Notes: generated from the sequence alone by a model not told the origin. Counted from the first letter of the stretch, positions 1 through 8,563 are shown. The stretch: 64,000 nucleotides of DNA from Marinirhabdus sp050859505 (GCF_050859505.1 NZ_CP193934.1:434001-498000); one strand, 5' to 3'. A program made the numbers and translations.

Positions 1-137
1 TCAATGCCAATCTTAAATTAAAAGGTGGCAAAGAAAAAGGTAGGGAACTTTATTATGCGGGTCCTAAATCCTTCAATCCAAAATTTTTAATAAACACTGA
101 ATCGGGAAAATTTATTGATTTTGATTACGAACAATAA
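1..137 (+). CDS. C-terminal end of an unidentified protein (cut by window edge)
   Basis: An open frame enters from the left edge and stops with TAA at 135-137, giving about 44 residues ending in FDYEQ. It is lysine- and glycine-rich near its start (KLKGGKEKGREL) and has no motif I recognise. The start lies outside the window. Its stop is followed two bases later by the large palindrome at 139-389, the same arrangement as for the small gene at 398-802, so the two may be neighbouring cassettes of one array. Function unknown. Confidence 0.5.
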   Translation, partial: NANLKLKGGKEKGRELYYAGPKSFNPKFLINTESGKFIDFDYEQ

Positions 138-138
138 C

Positions 139-389
139 TATTGCCAACAACGATATAATCCAACGGGTCAGATTCGTCTTTCATTAAATTCCCTAACTTT
201 ATAAAAAATTAGTACAGTGGATACCTACGTAGTGGCGAATCCAGTATTTTCCTCTTGTGAAAAACTCGTCGGAGACAGATGGCTGATTTGCACGCTGCGC
301 TTCCAACGCTCAGCCGATGCAGCTACTCAAAACCCGCCGTATTTAATGCAGACCCGTTAAATTAATTAGTCATAACGAATCGTTATCAA
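139..389. repeat. Large imperfect palindrome between two small genes (cassette-type element)
   Basis: About 250 bases without a gene, folded as nested inverted repeats. AACGGGTC (162-169) pairs with GACCCGTT (351-358). CATTAAAT (182-189) pairs with ATTTAATG (341-348). The outer TTGCCAACAACGAT (141-154) partly matches the reverse complement of AATCGTTATCAA (378-389). An inner hairpin is GGCTGA/TCAGCC near 282-315. The first 20 bases after the upstream stop resemble those after the stop of the next gene (811-833), as expected if this were a repeated 3' element of gene cassettes. I see no integrase in the window. That it works as a recombination site is inference. Confidence 0.5.
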
Positions 390-397
390 ATCACAAT

Positions 398-802
398 ATG
401 AAAAAATCAATATTGATAGTAACACTACTTTTCTCCGCAATAGTAATGGGACAAAGTGAGATTAGAATTGTTAGTACCATGGAAGTAAATCAAATGATTT
501 CAATAAAAGGTGATGTTATTAAAAAAACTGAATCAAAATATAATATAATATATGATGAAAAAGAGATTAAAATCTCTAACACAAAAACAAATGAAGAAAT
601 GAAATTTGTAGTCTGGATGGATGAAAAAGAATTCGAAGGTTTCTATATGCAAGGTGGAGTAAGTGGTTATATGCAATTTTTTCAACCTAAATATTATTTG
701 AATAATAAATCCCAAGGGCAAATTGAAAATATAATTATCGATTCTACACTAAATAAAATTCTCATATATCAGAAAGGCGATATCATGATATTTTCAAAAT
801 AG
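398..802 (+). CDS. Small predicted secreted protein, function unknown
   Basis: 134 residues. The N-terminus is a typical Sec signal peptide: MKK, then a hydrophobic core ILIVTLLFSAIVM, with cleavage likely after GQ. There is no cysteine lipobox, so a periplasmic or secreted soluble protein is expected. The mature part is charged and beta-rich in appearance, with no family I recognise. It begins nine bases after the palindrome at 139-389 and is followed by a sequence (811-833) resembling the left end of that palindrome, so it may be a mobile or cassette-borne accessory gene. Base composition is more A+T-rich than in the housekeeping genes nearby. Confidence 0.6.
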   Translation: MKKSILIVTLLFSAIVMGQSEIRIVSTMEVNQMISIKGDVIKKTESKYNIIYDEKEIKISNTKTNEEMKFVVWMDEKEFEGFYMQGGVSGYMQFFQPKYYLNNKSQGQIENIIIDSTLNKILIYQKGDIMIFSK

Positions 803-924
803 CAGCAAACTAATGCTAACTGGTATAAATAACTAATAACCCCCACATAATATTCTACTCAATCAAAACCCAAATCCATACCGCCCCACCGCAATCAAAG
901 CCCATCCGGCTACAAGAATACGGC

Positions 925-1737
925 GTGGGGATTTTTGAAAGCTGTCTTACCAAATCTGCCCTAAAAAAAGCACTTAAAAAAGAGCTTATTACCGTGAATG
1001 GAACAATCGCAACTACGGCAACCTATATCCAGGGCGGAGAGGTTATTGCGTTTACAATTTCAGAAAAAATAACAGCTACCAAACAACTTCGCTTCCCATT
1101 ACAAGTTTTATTTGAAGACAACTATCTCGCTATCCTCCATAAACCTGCAGGGATTATGGTAAGTGGGAATACTTTTAAGACCATCACCAGTGCATTGCCA
1201 CAAAACCTAACCAAAAGTACGCTTCCAGATGCCTGTACCCCACAACCAGCGCACAGATTGGATTATCCCACTACAGGGGTTTTATTGGCAGGAAAAACGA
1301 GCAGCAGTATACGAGCGCTCAACCAACTGTTTAAAGATAAAAGGGTTTCTAAAACATACTACGCCGTCACCATTGGCGAGATGGAAACGCAGGGTGAAAT
1401 CACTTCGCTACTAGATGGGAAAGCTTCCCATACTAGTTTTCAAGTCTGTGAGTCCGTTTCATCCGAACGTTTTAGCACTCTCAATCTCGTAAAACTAAAC
1501 CCAAAAACAGGCCGAAGGCATCAGTTACGGAAGCATTTGGCGAGTATGGGACATCCTATTTTGGGAGATAAAGAATATGGAATAGAAGGCTTAATTTTAA
1601 ACGGAAAGGGATTGTATTTGCACGCGTATTCATTACAATTTATACATCCTGTTACGGAAGAAAAAATCCTGGTGAAAAGTGAGTTGCCGGAGCGGTTTGG
1701 GAAATTGTTTTCTATCTTTCAAATAAATAACAGCTAG
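925..1737 (+). CDS. RluA-family RNA pseudouridine synthase
   Basis: Converts uridine to pseudouridine in rRNA or tRNA; the exact target cannot be told from sequence. The RluA signature HRLDYPTTGVLL starts near residue 110, with the catalytic aspartate at about 113. The C-terminal part has the usual PKTGRRHQLRKHL and HPILGDKEYG blocks. An S4-like N-terminus (TKSALKKALKKELITVNG) precedes the catalytic domain. The frame given starts at GTG 925, but it is open upstream to about 829 and encodes KPIRLQEYGVG, which reads as a continuation of the conserved N-terminus. The true start is therefore probably earlier, on a non-ATG codon such as ATA/ATC between 847 and 875, or the gene has lost its start. 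Confidence 0.8.
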   Translation: MGIFESCLTKSALKKALKKELITVNGTIATTATYIQGGEVIAFTISEKITATKQLRFPLQVLFEDNYLAILHKPAGIMVSGNTFKTITSALPQNLTKSTLPDACTPQPAHRLDYPTTGVLLAGKTSSSIRALNQLFKDKRVSKTYYAVTIGEMETQGEITSLLDGKASHTSFQVCESVSSERFSTLNLVKLNPKTGRRHQLRKHLASMGHPILGDKEYGIEGLILNGKGLYLHAYSLQFIHPVTEEKILVKSELPERFGKLFSIFQINNS

Positions 1738-1970
1738 GGATTTTTACTCCTTCCGAATTTGGTTATGATATTTTTGCTATCCATTTCAGAACTTCAAGCC
1801 AAATTCACCTTCCCCTATATGTAGCAAAAATATCTTTCTATTTCATTTATAATCCTTTGGCTACTAGGGGAAAGAGCTAAGAAAGTTAGTTTTATTTTCA
1901 GGTTGGGCTACAATGCGTAAACTCCGATTGCAAAAATATTTCTTCTCTTTGAATTTCAATTTCGAGTTCT

Positions 1971-2876
1971 TCAAAAAATCCGATTCAATAAAAGATCTAC
2001 ATTAATAAGTACAATGCTGAAAACACCTACCACGATAATCAGTTTTAAGATGTTGTGAAGGATGATATAATGAATTTTTTTGGCCGAATTCCATAGTATC
2101 AAAAGAAACACAGCCAAAGCGAGAATACTGCCGAAGAAAAAGAAATACATATAGCCAATTTCAAATCTGGTAAGCAATAGAATAATGGGAACCAAAGTTG
2201 CAAGGCTCAATAAGGTTAACATACGTTTGGAAACCTTTTCGCCATAGACCACTGGGATAGTTCTATAGTTTTGTGCCAAGTCGCCTTTTAAATTTTCAAG
2301 ATCTTTGGTGAGTTCCCGCATAGAAATAAGCAGAAATAAAAAGGTTGCGTGTACAAATATCACCACGTCAAAATTGCTATAGTATATAAACACAGCAAAA
2401 AATGGAATAACCGCCAAAGTTGCGGCTACCAGATTGCCAATAAATGGATATTTCTTCAGTTTATGGGAATAGAACCAAATGCCAAAAATATAAATCGAAA
2501 AGAACACCACCGCCCTAAAACTCACATAACTAGCAAAAATTACGGAAAGAAAATTTAGTACAAAATATCCAGAAAGTTTGGTTTGCTGGCTCACCAATTT
2601 ATCCAGCATGGTTTTATGCGGCCGGTTAATGAGGTCTTTTTCAGAATCGTAGAAGCTATTAATAATATACCCACTAGCAATCGCCGAGGCAGATGCTAAA
2701 ACGAGCATTAATAAGTTAGGATCCAGCAACACCTCCCGTAAGGGTAAATTGGGTGCTAGAATGTAGATAGATGTAAGGTATTGTGCCAGGGCAATCACCA
2801 GGATATTATAGCCTCGTACAATAGAAAACAGGCTGAAAAACTTCAACAAAAAGTATTTCTGTTTTCGGCTTAGCAT
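1971..2876 (-). CDS. UbiA-family prenyltransferase (geranylgeranylglycerol-phosphate geranylgeranyltransferase type)
   Basis: A 301-residue integral membrane protein with about eight hydrophobic segments. Two Asp-rich motifs typical of UbiA enzymes bind the Mg-diphosphate: NSFYDSEKD (D77, D81) and RELTKDLENLKGD (around residue 190). Flavobacterial members beside mevalonate genes are usually annotated as geranylgeranylglycerol-phosphate geranylgeranyltransferases; that substrate is family knowledge, not shown here. It starts 12 bases after the stop of the GHMP kinase on the same strand and so is probably co-transcribed with it. The isoprenoid kinase and decarboxylase upstream fit a prenyl-diphosphate-using role. 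A menaquinone-type or other prenyl transfer is the main alternative. Confidence 0.8.
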   Translation of the reverse strand: MLSRKQKYFLLKFFSLFSIVRGYNILVIALAQYLTSIYILAPNLPLREVLLDPNLLMLVLASASAIASGYIINSFYDSEKDLINRPHKTMLDKLVSQQTKLSGYFVLNFLSVIFASYVSFRAVVFFSIYIFGIWFYSHKLKKYPFIGNLVAATLAVIPFFAVFIYYSNFDVVIFVHATFLFLLISMRELTKDLENLKGDLAQNYRTIPVVYGEKVSKRMLTLLSLATLVPIILLLTRFEIGYMYFFFFGSILALAVFLLILWNSAKKIHYIILHNILKLIIVVGVFSIVLINVDLLLNRIF

Positions 2877-2888
2877 GAAAATTGGTGT

Positions 2889-3827
2889 TTAGAAGTTGTA
2901 AACCACTTCCAGATTGTAGTTTTTAAGCTCAGTACGCGCCTGGTCTATATCTTCGGTAAAGCCCAACATATAACCGCCGCCGCCAGAACCACACAATTTT
3001 AGGTAATACGCGTTAGTATCAATTCCCTTTTTCCAAAGTGTATGGAATTCCTGCGGAATCATAGGTTTAAAATTATCCAGTACTACTTTTGAAAGTTGCT
3101 TTACATTCCCAAAAAGTGATTTTACATCGCCTTTTAGGAAATCGTGTACACAAGCATCGGTGTGTTTTACAAATTGATTCTTCAACATATTCCGAAACCC
3201 TTCCTGCTTCATATTCTCCATAAAAATATTCACCATGGGAGCAGTCTCTCCTATTTGACCACTGTCTAACAAGAAAACAGCGCCTTTACCATCTGCAGTT
3301 TGAGAAGGGATATTGGCACTTTCAATACTGTCCTGGCTATTAATTAAAATAGGAAGACTTAAATAACTGTTCAGCGGGTCCAGGCCAGATGATTTTCCGT
3401 GGAAAAAAGATTCCATCGCACCAAATATTTTCTTTAGCTGCAATAATTTCTCACGCGTTAAATTTTCAAGAATTGTAATTTTGTCGTTTGCGTACTGGTC
3501 GTAAATAGCAGCCACTAAAGCACCGCTACTCCCAACACCATACCCCATAGGGATGCTAGAATCAAAATACAATCCTGCAGTAACATCGATCTTTAGTTTT
3601 TCCAAATCGAACGTTACCAATGAAGGTTGTTCCGCTTGTAAAGTTTCTAAATAGTCGGCAAAACGTTTTAGGGCATCATTACTTTTGCGGGTAGCAATAG
3701 TTTTGTGCTCATCTATCTTCAACGCACCGTTATAAAAGTTATACGGAATAGAAAGACCTTTAGAGTCTTTAATAATGCCATACTCACCAAAAAGTAGGAT
3801 TTTTGAATAGAAAAGGGGTCCGCGCAT
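2889..3827 (-). CDS. GHMP kinase, probable mevalonate kinase
   Basis: 312 residues. The GHMP ATP-binding loop PMGYGVGSSGAL is at 93-104 and a C-terminal glycine-rich block CGSGGGGYMLGF is near residue 280, both diagnostic of the superfamily. The N-terminal FYSKILLFGEYGII matches the mevalonate kinase start (SKILLxGEY). It would phosphorylate mevalonate in the cytoplasm; phosphomevalonate kinase cannot be excluded. Next to mvaD and a UbiA enzyme it forms an isoprenoid cluster. A -7 box TATCTTTG lies upstream at 3875-3882, which separates its transcription from mvaD although both read leftwards. Confidence 0.85.
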   Translation of the reverse strand: MRGPLFYSKILLFGEYGIIKDSKGLSIPYNFYNGALKIDEHKTIATRKSNDALKRFADYLETLQAEQPSLVTFDLEKLKIDVTAGLYFDSSIPMGYGVGSSGALVAAIYDQYANDKITILENLTREKLLQLKKIFGAMESFFHGKSSGLDPLNSYLSLPILINSQDSIESANIPSQTADGKGAVFLLDSGQIGETAPMVNIFMENMKQEGFRNMLKNQFVKHTDACVHDFLKGDVKSLFGNVKQLSKVVLDNFKPMIPQEFHTLWKKGIDTNAYYLKLCGSGGGGYMLGFTEDIDQARTELKNYNLEVVYNF

Positions 3828-3874
3828 TGTTTAGATTAAGTAGTACTAAAGTACAATTTTTTAGCTAGTTGTGG

Positions 3875-3882
3875 CAAAGATA
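3875..3882 (-). promoter_or_regulatory. Bacteroidetes -7 promoter element for the mevalonate kinase-UbiA pair
   Basis: Read on the minus strand this is TATCTTTG, a perfect TAnnTTTG match, about 50 bases before the kinase ATG at 3827. I see no clear TTG -33 element at the usual distance, so the call rests on the -7 box and its position between two genes. Confidence 0.5.
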
Positions 3883-3909
3883 CAAAAAATGTATGTTTCG
3901 CACTGTTTC

Positions 3910-5013
3910 TTAGGATATAAGCCTTGCTCCCAAACCACATTGATCGTGAATATATTCACCATTTTTGCAAAAAACAGCTAGCTGTTCCACAATAAACTTC
4001 TGTACGCGTTCTTTTTCTGAAACCGGATACAGCACATGCACGTTCGCCCCAGCATCCAAGGTAAAGCACACCTCACTTCCAGTTTCTCTTCTGAAATCCC
4101 AGATGTTATTGATAATTTCCAGCGTATTGGGCTTCATTAAAATAAAATACGGCTTGCTGGCCATCATCATGGCATGTAATTGCAGGGCTTCGCTTTCCAC
4201 GATTTCTATAAATGCTGAAAGATCTCCTTCTTTGAAAATTGTTTTCAGTTTGGCGAGGTTGTTATTGGCTTCCTTAAAACGTTCGGCGGAATAGGGATGA
4301 TCGTGCATTAAATCGTGCCCCACGGTGCTACTCACCTGCTTCTCCCCTTTATCCACGAGCAAAATAGTATCCTGATAGTTGCTGAAATTTTCATGAACAG
4401 CATCTGGATATTTCACACCGAAAAGATTGCTACTACCTTCAATTTCAGGATGAACTCCCCAAACTACTAAAGGCCCCTCAATACTTCGGGATGCGCTTCC
4501 AGAACCCAGACGGGCAAGGAAGGACGCTTTATTTAATTGACTTTCACGCGTCTCATCGAGCGCAGTCGAGAGGTTTACACCCAGTAACTGATTTTCTAAT
4601 TGAACCAAACAAACCGCCAACGCACTCATTCCACTAGCGGAGGAGGCTATTCCACTGCTATGCGGAAAGGTGTTTTTGGTTTCAATTTTAAATTTGTATT
4701 CCTTTAAAAAGGGAACATATTTTTCAACCCGTTCAAAGAATTTCTGGATTTTTGGCTCAAAACTTTCTTCTCTTTTTCCATCGAGATAGACTTCAAAGTT
4801 GAAATTTTCAGACCTTGAAATCTTTTCAAAATGCAGCGTCGTTTCCGTCCTGCATTCGGACAATGTAAAACTAACCGACGCATTCTGTGGCAATTGCTCG
4901 CCGTACTTTCCCCAATATTTCACCAAGGCAATATTGCTGGGAGCTTGCACGGAAACACTGCCGTTTTCTATAGAATGACTGTATGGTTTTGGAATAAAAT
5001 TGTCTGCGCTCAT
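3910..5013 (-). CDS. mvaD: Diphosphomevalonate decarboxylase
   Basis: ATP-dependent decarboxylation of mevalonate diphosphate to isopentenyl diphosphate. The 367-residue protein carries the family blocks IALVKYWGK (28-36), FPHSSGIASSASGMSAL (116-132) and the downstream LARLGSGSASRS that includes the catalytic region. Odd feature: residues about 147-154 (NLSTALDE) are encoded by the dispersed repeat core CGAGCGCAGTCGAG at 4557-4570, in frame, in a loop just before the conserved LARLGSG block. The frame stays open, so the enzyme is probably functional. It starts with ATG at 5013, divergent from the gene at 5192. The adjacent GHMP kinase and UbiA enzyme support the pathway. Confidence 0.92.
   Translation of the reverse strand: MSADNFIPKPYSHSIENGSVSVQAPSNIALVKYWGKYGEQLPQNASVSFTLSECRTETTLHFEKISRSENFNFEVYLDGKREESFEPKIQKFFERVEKYVPFLKEYKFKIETKNTFPHSSGIASSASGMSALAVCLVQLENQLLGVNLSTALDETRESQLNKASFLARLGSGSASRSIEGPLVVWGVHPEIEGSSNLFGVKYPDAVHENFSNYQDTILLVDKGEKQVSSTVGHDLMHDHPYSAERFKEANNNLAKLKTIFKEGDLSAFIEIVESEALQLHAMMMASKPYFILMKPNTLEIINNIWDFRRETGSEVCFTLDAGANVHVLYPVSEKERVQKFIVEQLAVFCKNGEYIHDQCGLGARLIS
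4556..4575. repeat. Dispersed GAGCGCAGTCGA repeat copy inside mvaD
   Basis: The 20-base string TCGAGCGCAGTCGAGAGGTT occurs here within the mvaD reading frame and again at 45329-45348 just upstream of clpP. Close variants lie at 8241-8260, 35746-35765 and 54514-54533. Inside mvaD it encodes part of the NLSTALDE stretch. Identity over 20 bases between a coding and a non-coding locus is hard to explain by codon choice and points to repeat insertion. Confidence 0.7.
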
Positions 5014-5191
5014 GAAAGAAAAAATTTCGTGGTAAAGATAGTAAAATCGATGTGGGTAGTAAAAAAGCTACTTTACATACTTCAGAGTAATGTTATGGTA
5101 ATTTATAGTTCCCAATCGTGGAGTGGATGTATTGATTTTGAGGAACCGCAAAAAAATTCAGTTTTAAAGTTTGTTTAACTAAGGTGTTTTT

Positions 5192-5734
5192 ATGACATTT
5201 GGAACGTTGAAGCATATTATAGCCATATTTCTACTTGTTATTTTCACTTTCAATCTTGGAGGAAGTTACCTTCTTTTTAAACTTCAGCAATACCAAGTGC
5301 GAAGAGAAATTGTTCACAGCATCAAAAAAGGTGTTCCGGATAGTGAGCTTACCACCATTGCCGTATCGCCACAAAACCAACATGAACTTGATTGGAAAAA
5401 CGACGAAGAATTTCGCTATAACCACATGATGTATGATGTGGTTCATGCTGAAAAAATCAACGAAAATACTACGGTATATTATTGCCTTTCAGATGCACAG
5501 GAACAGCAACTTATTGCAGAATACACCAAAGACCAGCAGAAAAACAACCAACATAAAAAACGTAGAAGCAACACAGCAAAGGTTTTTAAATTCCTCCCAA
5601 GGATAAATCTACTCCCACAAAAAGAAGAATCGTTTGTATTTCAGAAAAATCAAAAAAACGTATTCTTTTATACGGAAACTCGCTACCAAAGATGGCTCGA
5701 AGTTTCCAGCCCTCCACCCAAACAGGTTTTATAG
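5192..5734 (+). CDS. Hypothetical membrane-anchored protein
   Basis: 180 residues. One N-terminal transmembrane segment (about residues 8-30, IIAIFLLVIFTFNLGGSYLLF) is followed by a charged soluble domain, probably periplasmic. The middle is acidic (WKNDEEFRYNHMMYD) and the tail is basic with a KKRR patch near residue 125. No known family recognised. It precedes the TonB receptor at 5828 by about 90 bases on the same strand, so the two may be co-expressed and it could be an accessory to that receptor. This is position only; the sequence shows no TonB or plug-like motif. Confidence 0.6.
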   Translation: MTFGTLKHIIAIFLLVIFTFNLGGSYLLFKLQQYQVRREIVHSIKKGVPDSELTTIAVSPQNQHELDWKNDEEFRYNHMMYDVVHAEKINENTTVYYCLSDAQEQQLIAEYTKDQQKNNQHKKRRSNTAKVFKFLPRINLLPQKEESFVFQKNQKNVFFYTETRYQRWLEVSSPPPKQVL

Positions 5735-5827
5735 TTAATCCATAAGGCGACTCGCTTTATGTTTTGCGGCGGCATACTCCAAGTATGTGCGCCCACACCT
5801 ATTTGTTACACTATAAAACTTTAAAAA

Positions 5828-8194
5828 ATGATAAAATTATATCTATCCCTTTTGGGGATACTCCTTTGCGCATCTGTATTTGGCCAGGATGGGCAGCTCA
5901 CCGGGAAAATTTACGATGCCACCAACAACACCCCTCTTTCTGGTGCAAAAATAGAGAGTAATAGCACTACCGTAGCTTCTTCAAATACTGAAGGAATGTT
6001 CACCGTACCCTGCAATGGCGGCATGATACTAACTATAAGCTACATAGGCTATGAAACCTATATTGCGAAAACCAAAAATTGCAACGAAACACTCAACATT
6101 GCTTTAGCTCCTTCCCTTAACAATCTGGACGAGGTACAAGTAACTGGAGTCGTTAATAACAAAAAACAGATTAAAAAACCAGTTTCTGAAGTTGAATTAG
6201 GCTCCCAGGAAATTGAACGGGGCGTAGGGCTGTTTCTTGATGATGCTATTAATGCAAACGTTCCTGGAGCAACCTTAACACGCCGTGGCGTTTCCTCTGG
6301 ACAGCAATTTAACATCCGTGGCTATGGAAATGGTGTTGGCTTTAGAGGCGCCTCCAACAATTTTGACGGACAAGGGTATAAAGTGTATTACAATAACATT
6401 CCTATTACCGATGCGGAAGGAGTAACCCTGTTAGACGACATAGATTTCGGCTCTATTGGAGATGTAGATGTAATAAAAGGACCTGCTGGTTCTCTCTACG
6501 GATTTGCAATCTCTGGGGTGATAAACTTAAAAACCATTCAGCCGGAAATAGGGAAAACTTCTATTAGTGAAAAGGTAACTGTTGGGAGTTACGGCTTAGC
6601 CAGATTTACTACCCAATTCCAGACAGCTACTGAAAATACATCCTTATTGCTTAACTACGGGCATCAAATATCGGATGGGTTTTTTGTACACAATGCTTCT
6701 ACAAAAGATTTTATAAATGCCGTATTCAATTTTAAAGCGAGTGAGCGACAGTCTATAAGCACCTATTTCGGTTTTAGTAATAGTTATGACCAACGCGCAG
6801 GTGAGCTGACCATTGAGCAATATGCAAATCAGGATTACAGCGGAAATGCCCGTTACATTAAAAACGATGCGCACAGCGAAGTAGTAAGTTTTAGAGCGGG
6901 TTTGAGTCACAAATACGATTTCACCAATTGGTTTTCTAACACCACTACCGTTTTTGGATCTGGGTTAAACAGTAATGCAAGCTCGGCTGGAGGATATACA
7001 GAAAAAGCGCCTTCAAATTACGGTACCCGCACCACGTTCGACCTTTCTTTTGACCTCAGCTCAGACATAAGCCTTAGCGGAATTACAGGTTTTGAATTTC
7101 AAGAACAACGCGCAAATCTTTTAGGATATGGTTTGGTAGAAAACCCAGCCGACCCTGATGGTTATACTATTATTGGCGCAACCCGAAGCAATCAATTTGC
7201 ACGTTCCAAAACATACTCGTTGTTTACAGAGTGGGTGTTGCAGTTGCCGTATGATTTTTCGGTGACGGCCGGTGTGGGAACAAGCTCTATGTTCTTGGAT
7301 CTGGAAAACCGCATATTCGATCCCGCGAAGGTTAAAGTTAGATATGTCGCGGCAGATTATGAAAACCTAGTGTCGCCTCACGTTGCCATCAACAAAATTT
7401 TTAATGACCAAGTATCGGTTTATGCCTCGTATAGCAAAGCGTACAATGCGCCAGTGAGCGGGAATGTGATCATTTCAACCACCGGAGCGCTCAACACAGG
7501 ACTTGTTCCTGAAGAAGGCAATCAATTTGAAATAGGTAGCAAAGGGAATTTACTAAACAACCGTCTTAGCTATCAACTAGCACTTTTTCAGGCTACTTTT
7601 AAAGATAAATTTACTTCGGTTGCCGTGCCTTTGGATCAAAATACCACCGCGTACAGCTTTATCGCAAATGGTGGGCAACTCAATAACAAAGGGGTAGAAG
7701 CCTTGCTGAAATATGAAGCGTATTCAGCTACCAGCGGGTTCTTCAGCAGTGTAAATCCGTTTGTAAATGCTACTTATTCCGATTTTAAGTATGAAGATTA
7801 TTCGTATGAATCTGTTAACAACGCTGGTGAAGTTTTTTTAGCAGATTATAGTGGCAACGATGTTGCTGGTGTGGCGCCGTGGGTTTTTAATGCTGGGATA
7901 GATTTTAACACAAATCCGGGTCTTTACGGAAGCGTTCTTTATAGCTATCGTGACCCTGTTCCATTTACGTCAGACGGACTTAATGTTGCTGAATCTTTCA
8001 GTTTGCTGAATGCAAAAGTGGGCTTCCGAAGAACATTCGGTCAGTTTACTATAGATCTATATGCTGGTGCCGAAAATATTACGGGCGTTCAGTATTACAA
8101 TATGTTGTTTATAAATCAATTAGACGACGCCTACATCCCTGCTCCCTTGGACACAGTTTTCTACGGTGGCGTGAATTTGAAGTATACTTTATAA
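5828..8194 (+). CDS. TonB-dependent outer-membrane receptor, probably for an iron compound
   Basis: 788 residues. Signal peptide 1-19 ending at FGQ; a CarboxypepD_reg-like domain (about 22-105, starting GQLTGKIYDATNNTPLSGAKI); a plug domain with VDVIKGPAGSLYGFAISGVINL near 215-235; then a beta-barrel ending in an aromatic-rich strand with leucine at the last residue. It imports a substrate across the outer membrane using TonB energy. The following gene remnant is the start of a heme- or siderophore-binding lipoprotein, which suggests the receptor belonged to an iron/heme uptake operon whose inner-membrane part has been lost at this site. Substrate is inferred from that neighbour only. Confidence 0.88.
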   Translation: MIKLYLSLLGILLCASVFGQDGQLTGKIYDATNNTPLSGAKIESNSTTVASSNTEGMFTVPCNGGMILTISYIGYETYIAKTKNCNETLNIALAPSLNNLDEVQVTGVVNNKKQIKKPVSEVELGSQEIERGVGLFLDDAINANVPGATLTRRGVSSGQQFNIRGYGNGVGFRGASNNFDGQGYKVYYNNIPITDAEGVTLLDDIDFGSIGDVDVIKGPAGSLYGFAISGVINLKTIQPEIGKTSISEKVTVGSYGLARFTTQFQTATENTSLLLNYGHQISDGFFVHNASTKDFINAVFNFKASERQSISTYFGFSNSYDQRAGELTIEQYANQDYSGNARYIKNDAHSEVVSFRAGLSHKYDFTNWFSNTTTVFGSGLNSNASSAGGYTEKAPSNYGTRTTFDLSFDLSSDISLSGITGFEFQEQRANLLGYGLVENPADPDGYTIIGATRSNQFARSKTYSLFTEWVLQLPYDFSVTAGVGTSSMFLDLENRIFDPAKVKVRYVAADYENLVSPHVAINKIFNDQVSVYASYSKAYNAPVSGNVIISTTGALNTGLVPEEGNQFEIGSKGNLLNNRLSYQLALFQATFKDKFTSVAVPLDQNTTAYSFIANGGQLNNKGVEALLKYEAYSATSGFFSSVNPFVNATYSDFKYEDYSYESVNNAGEVFLADYSGNDVAGVAPWVFNAGIDFNTNPGLYGSVLYSYRDPVPFTSDGLNVAESFSLLNAKVGFRRTFGQFTIDLYAGAENITGVQYYNMLFINQLDDAYIPAPLDTVFYGGVNLKYTL

Positions 8195-8199
8195 TATGA

Positions 8200-8337
8200 A
8201 AATAGGGTGTCTAAAAAATAAAAAATGTTCCGATGTCTCCTTGAGCGCAGTCGAAAGGTTAGTTGAGTATCACCATATTAAAATAAGTTCCCGACTATTC
8301 TAAAACTAAAAAATAAATTTTTTAGACACCCCTATTT
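8200..8337. repeat. MITE-like element with terminal inverted repeats
   Basis: A 138-base element. Its left end AAATAGGGTGTCTAAAAAAT (8200-8219) is matched inverted at the right end, with 15 perfect bases (GGGTGTCTAAAAAAT / ATTTTTTAGACACCC, 8317-8331) and one bulged base beyond. The interior holds the dispersed core TTGAGCGCAGTCGAAAGGTT (8241-8260). It is similar in build to the element at 54487-54603. No coding capacity. It sits between the TonB receptor stop and the truncated lipoprotein and may also act as a terminator. Confidence 0.7.
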
Positions 8338-8353
8338 CAAAACACTTTTAAAA

Positions 8354-8563
8354 ATGAAAAAAATACTCCTAAGTATCCCAATACTACTTCTTTTTTTCTC
8401 CTGCGGAAGGTTTAGCAACGAAGATAAAAAAGAAGAAAACGAAGAACGAATTGTATGCATTTCAAAACAATACAGCGAAATTATATACGCCCTCAATGCC
8501 GAAGAAAATATTAAAACAGACTATCCTAAAGCCATTTCTAAAACGCGTTTAATGGTATTGTAA
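8354..8563 (+). pseudogene. Truncated heme/iron ABC transporter substrate-binding lipoprotein
   Basis: Only the first roughly 55 residues of a periplasmic binding lipoprotein remain. There is a lipoprotein signal with lipobox LLFFSC (Cys 17), then RIVCISKQYSEIIYALNAEENI, which resembles the start of the mature HmuT/FecB-type domain. After about position 8515 the frame runs into the antisense 3' end of the DUF1697 gene and stops at 8563 at 69 residues, against about 280-380 for the family. No continuation and no permease or ATPase gene follows. I read this as a deletion joining the 5' part of an uptake operon to the DUF1697 end. Family assignment is from pattern memory of the N-terminus. Confidence 0.6.
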
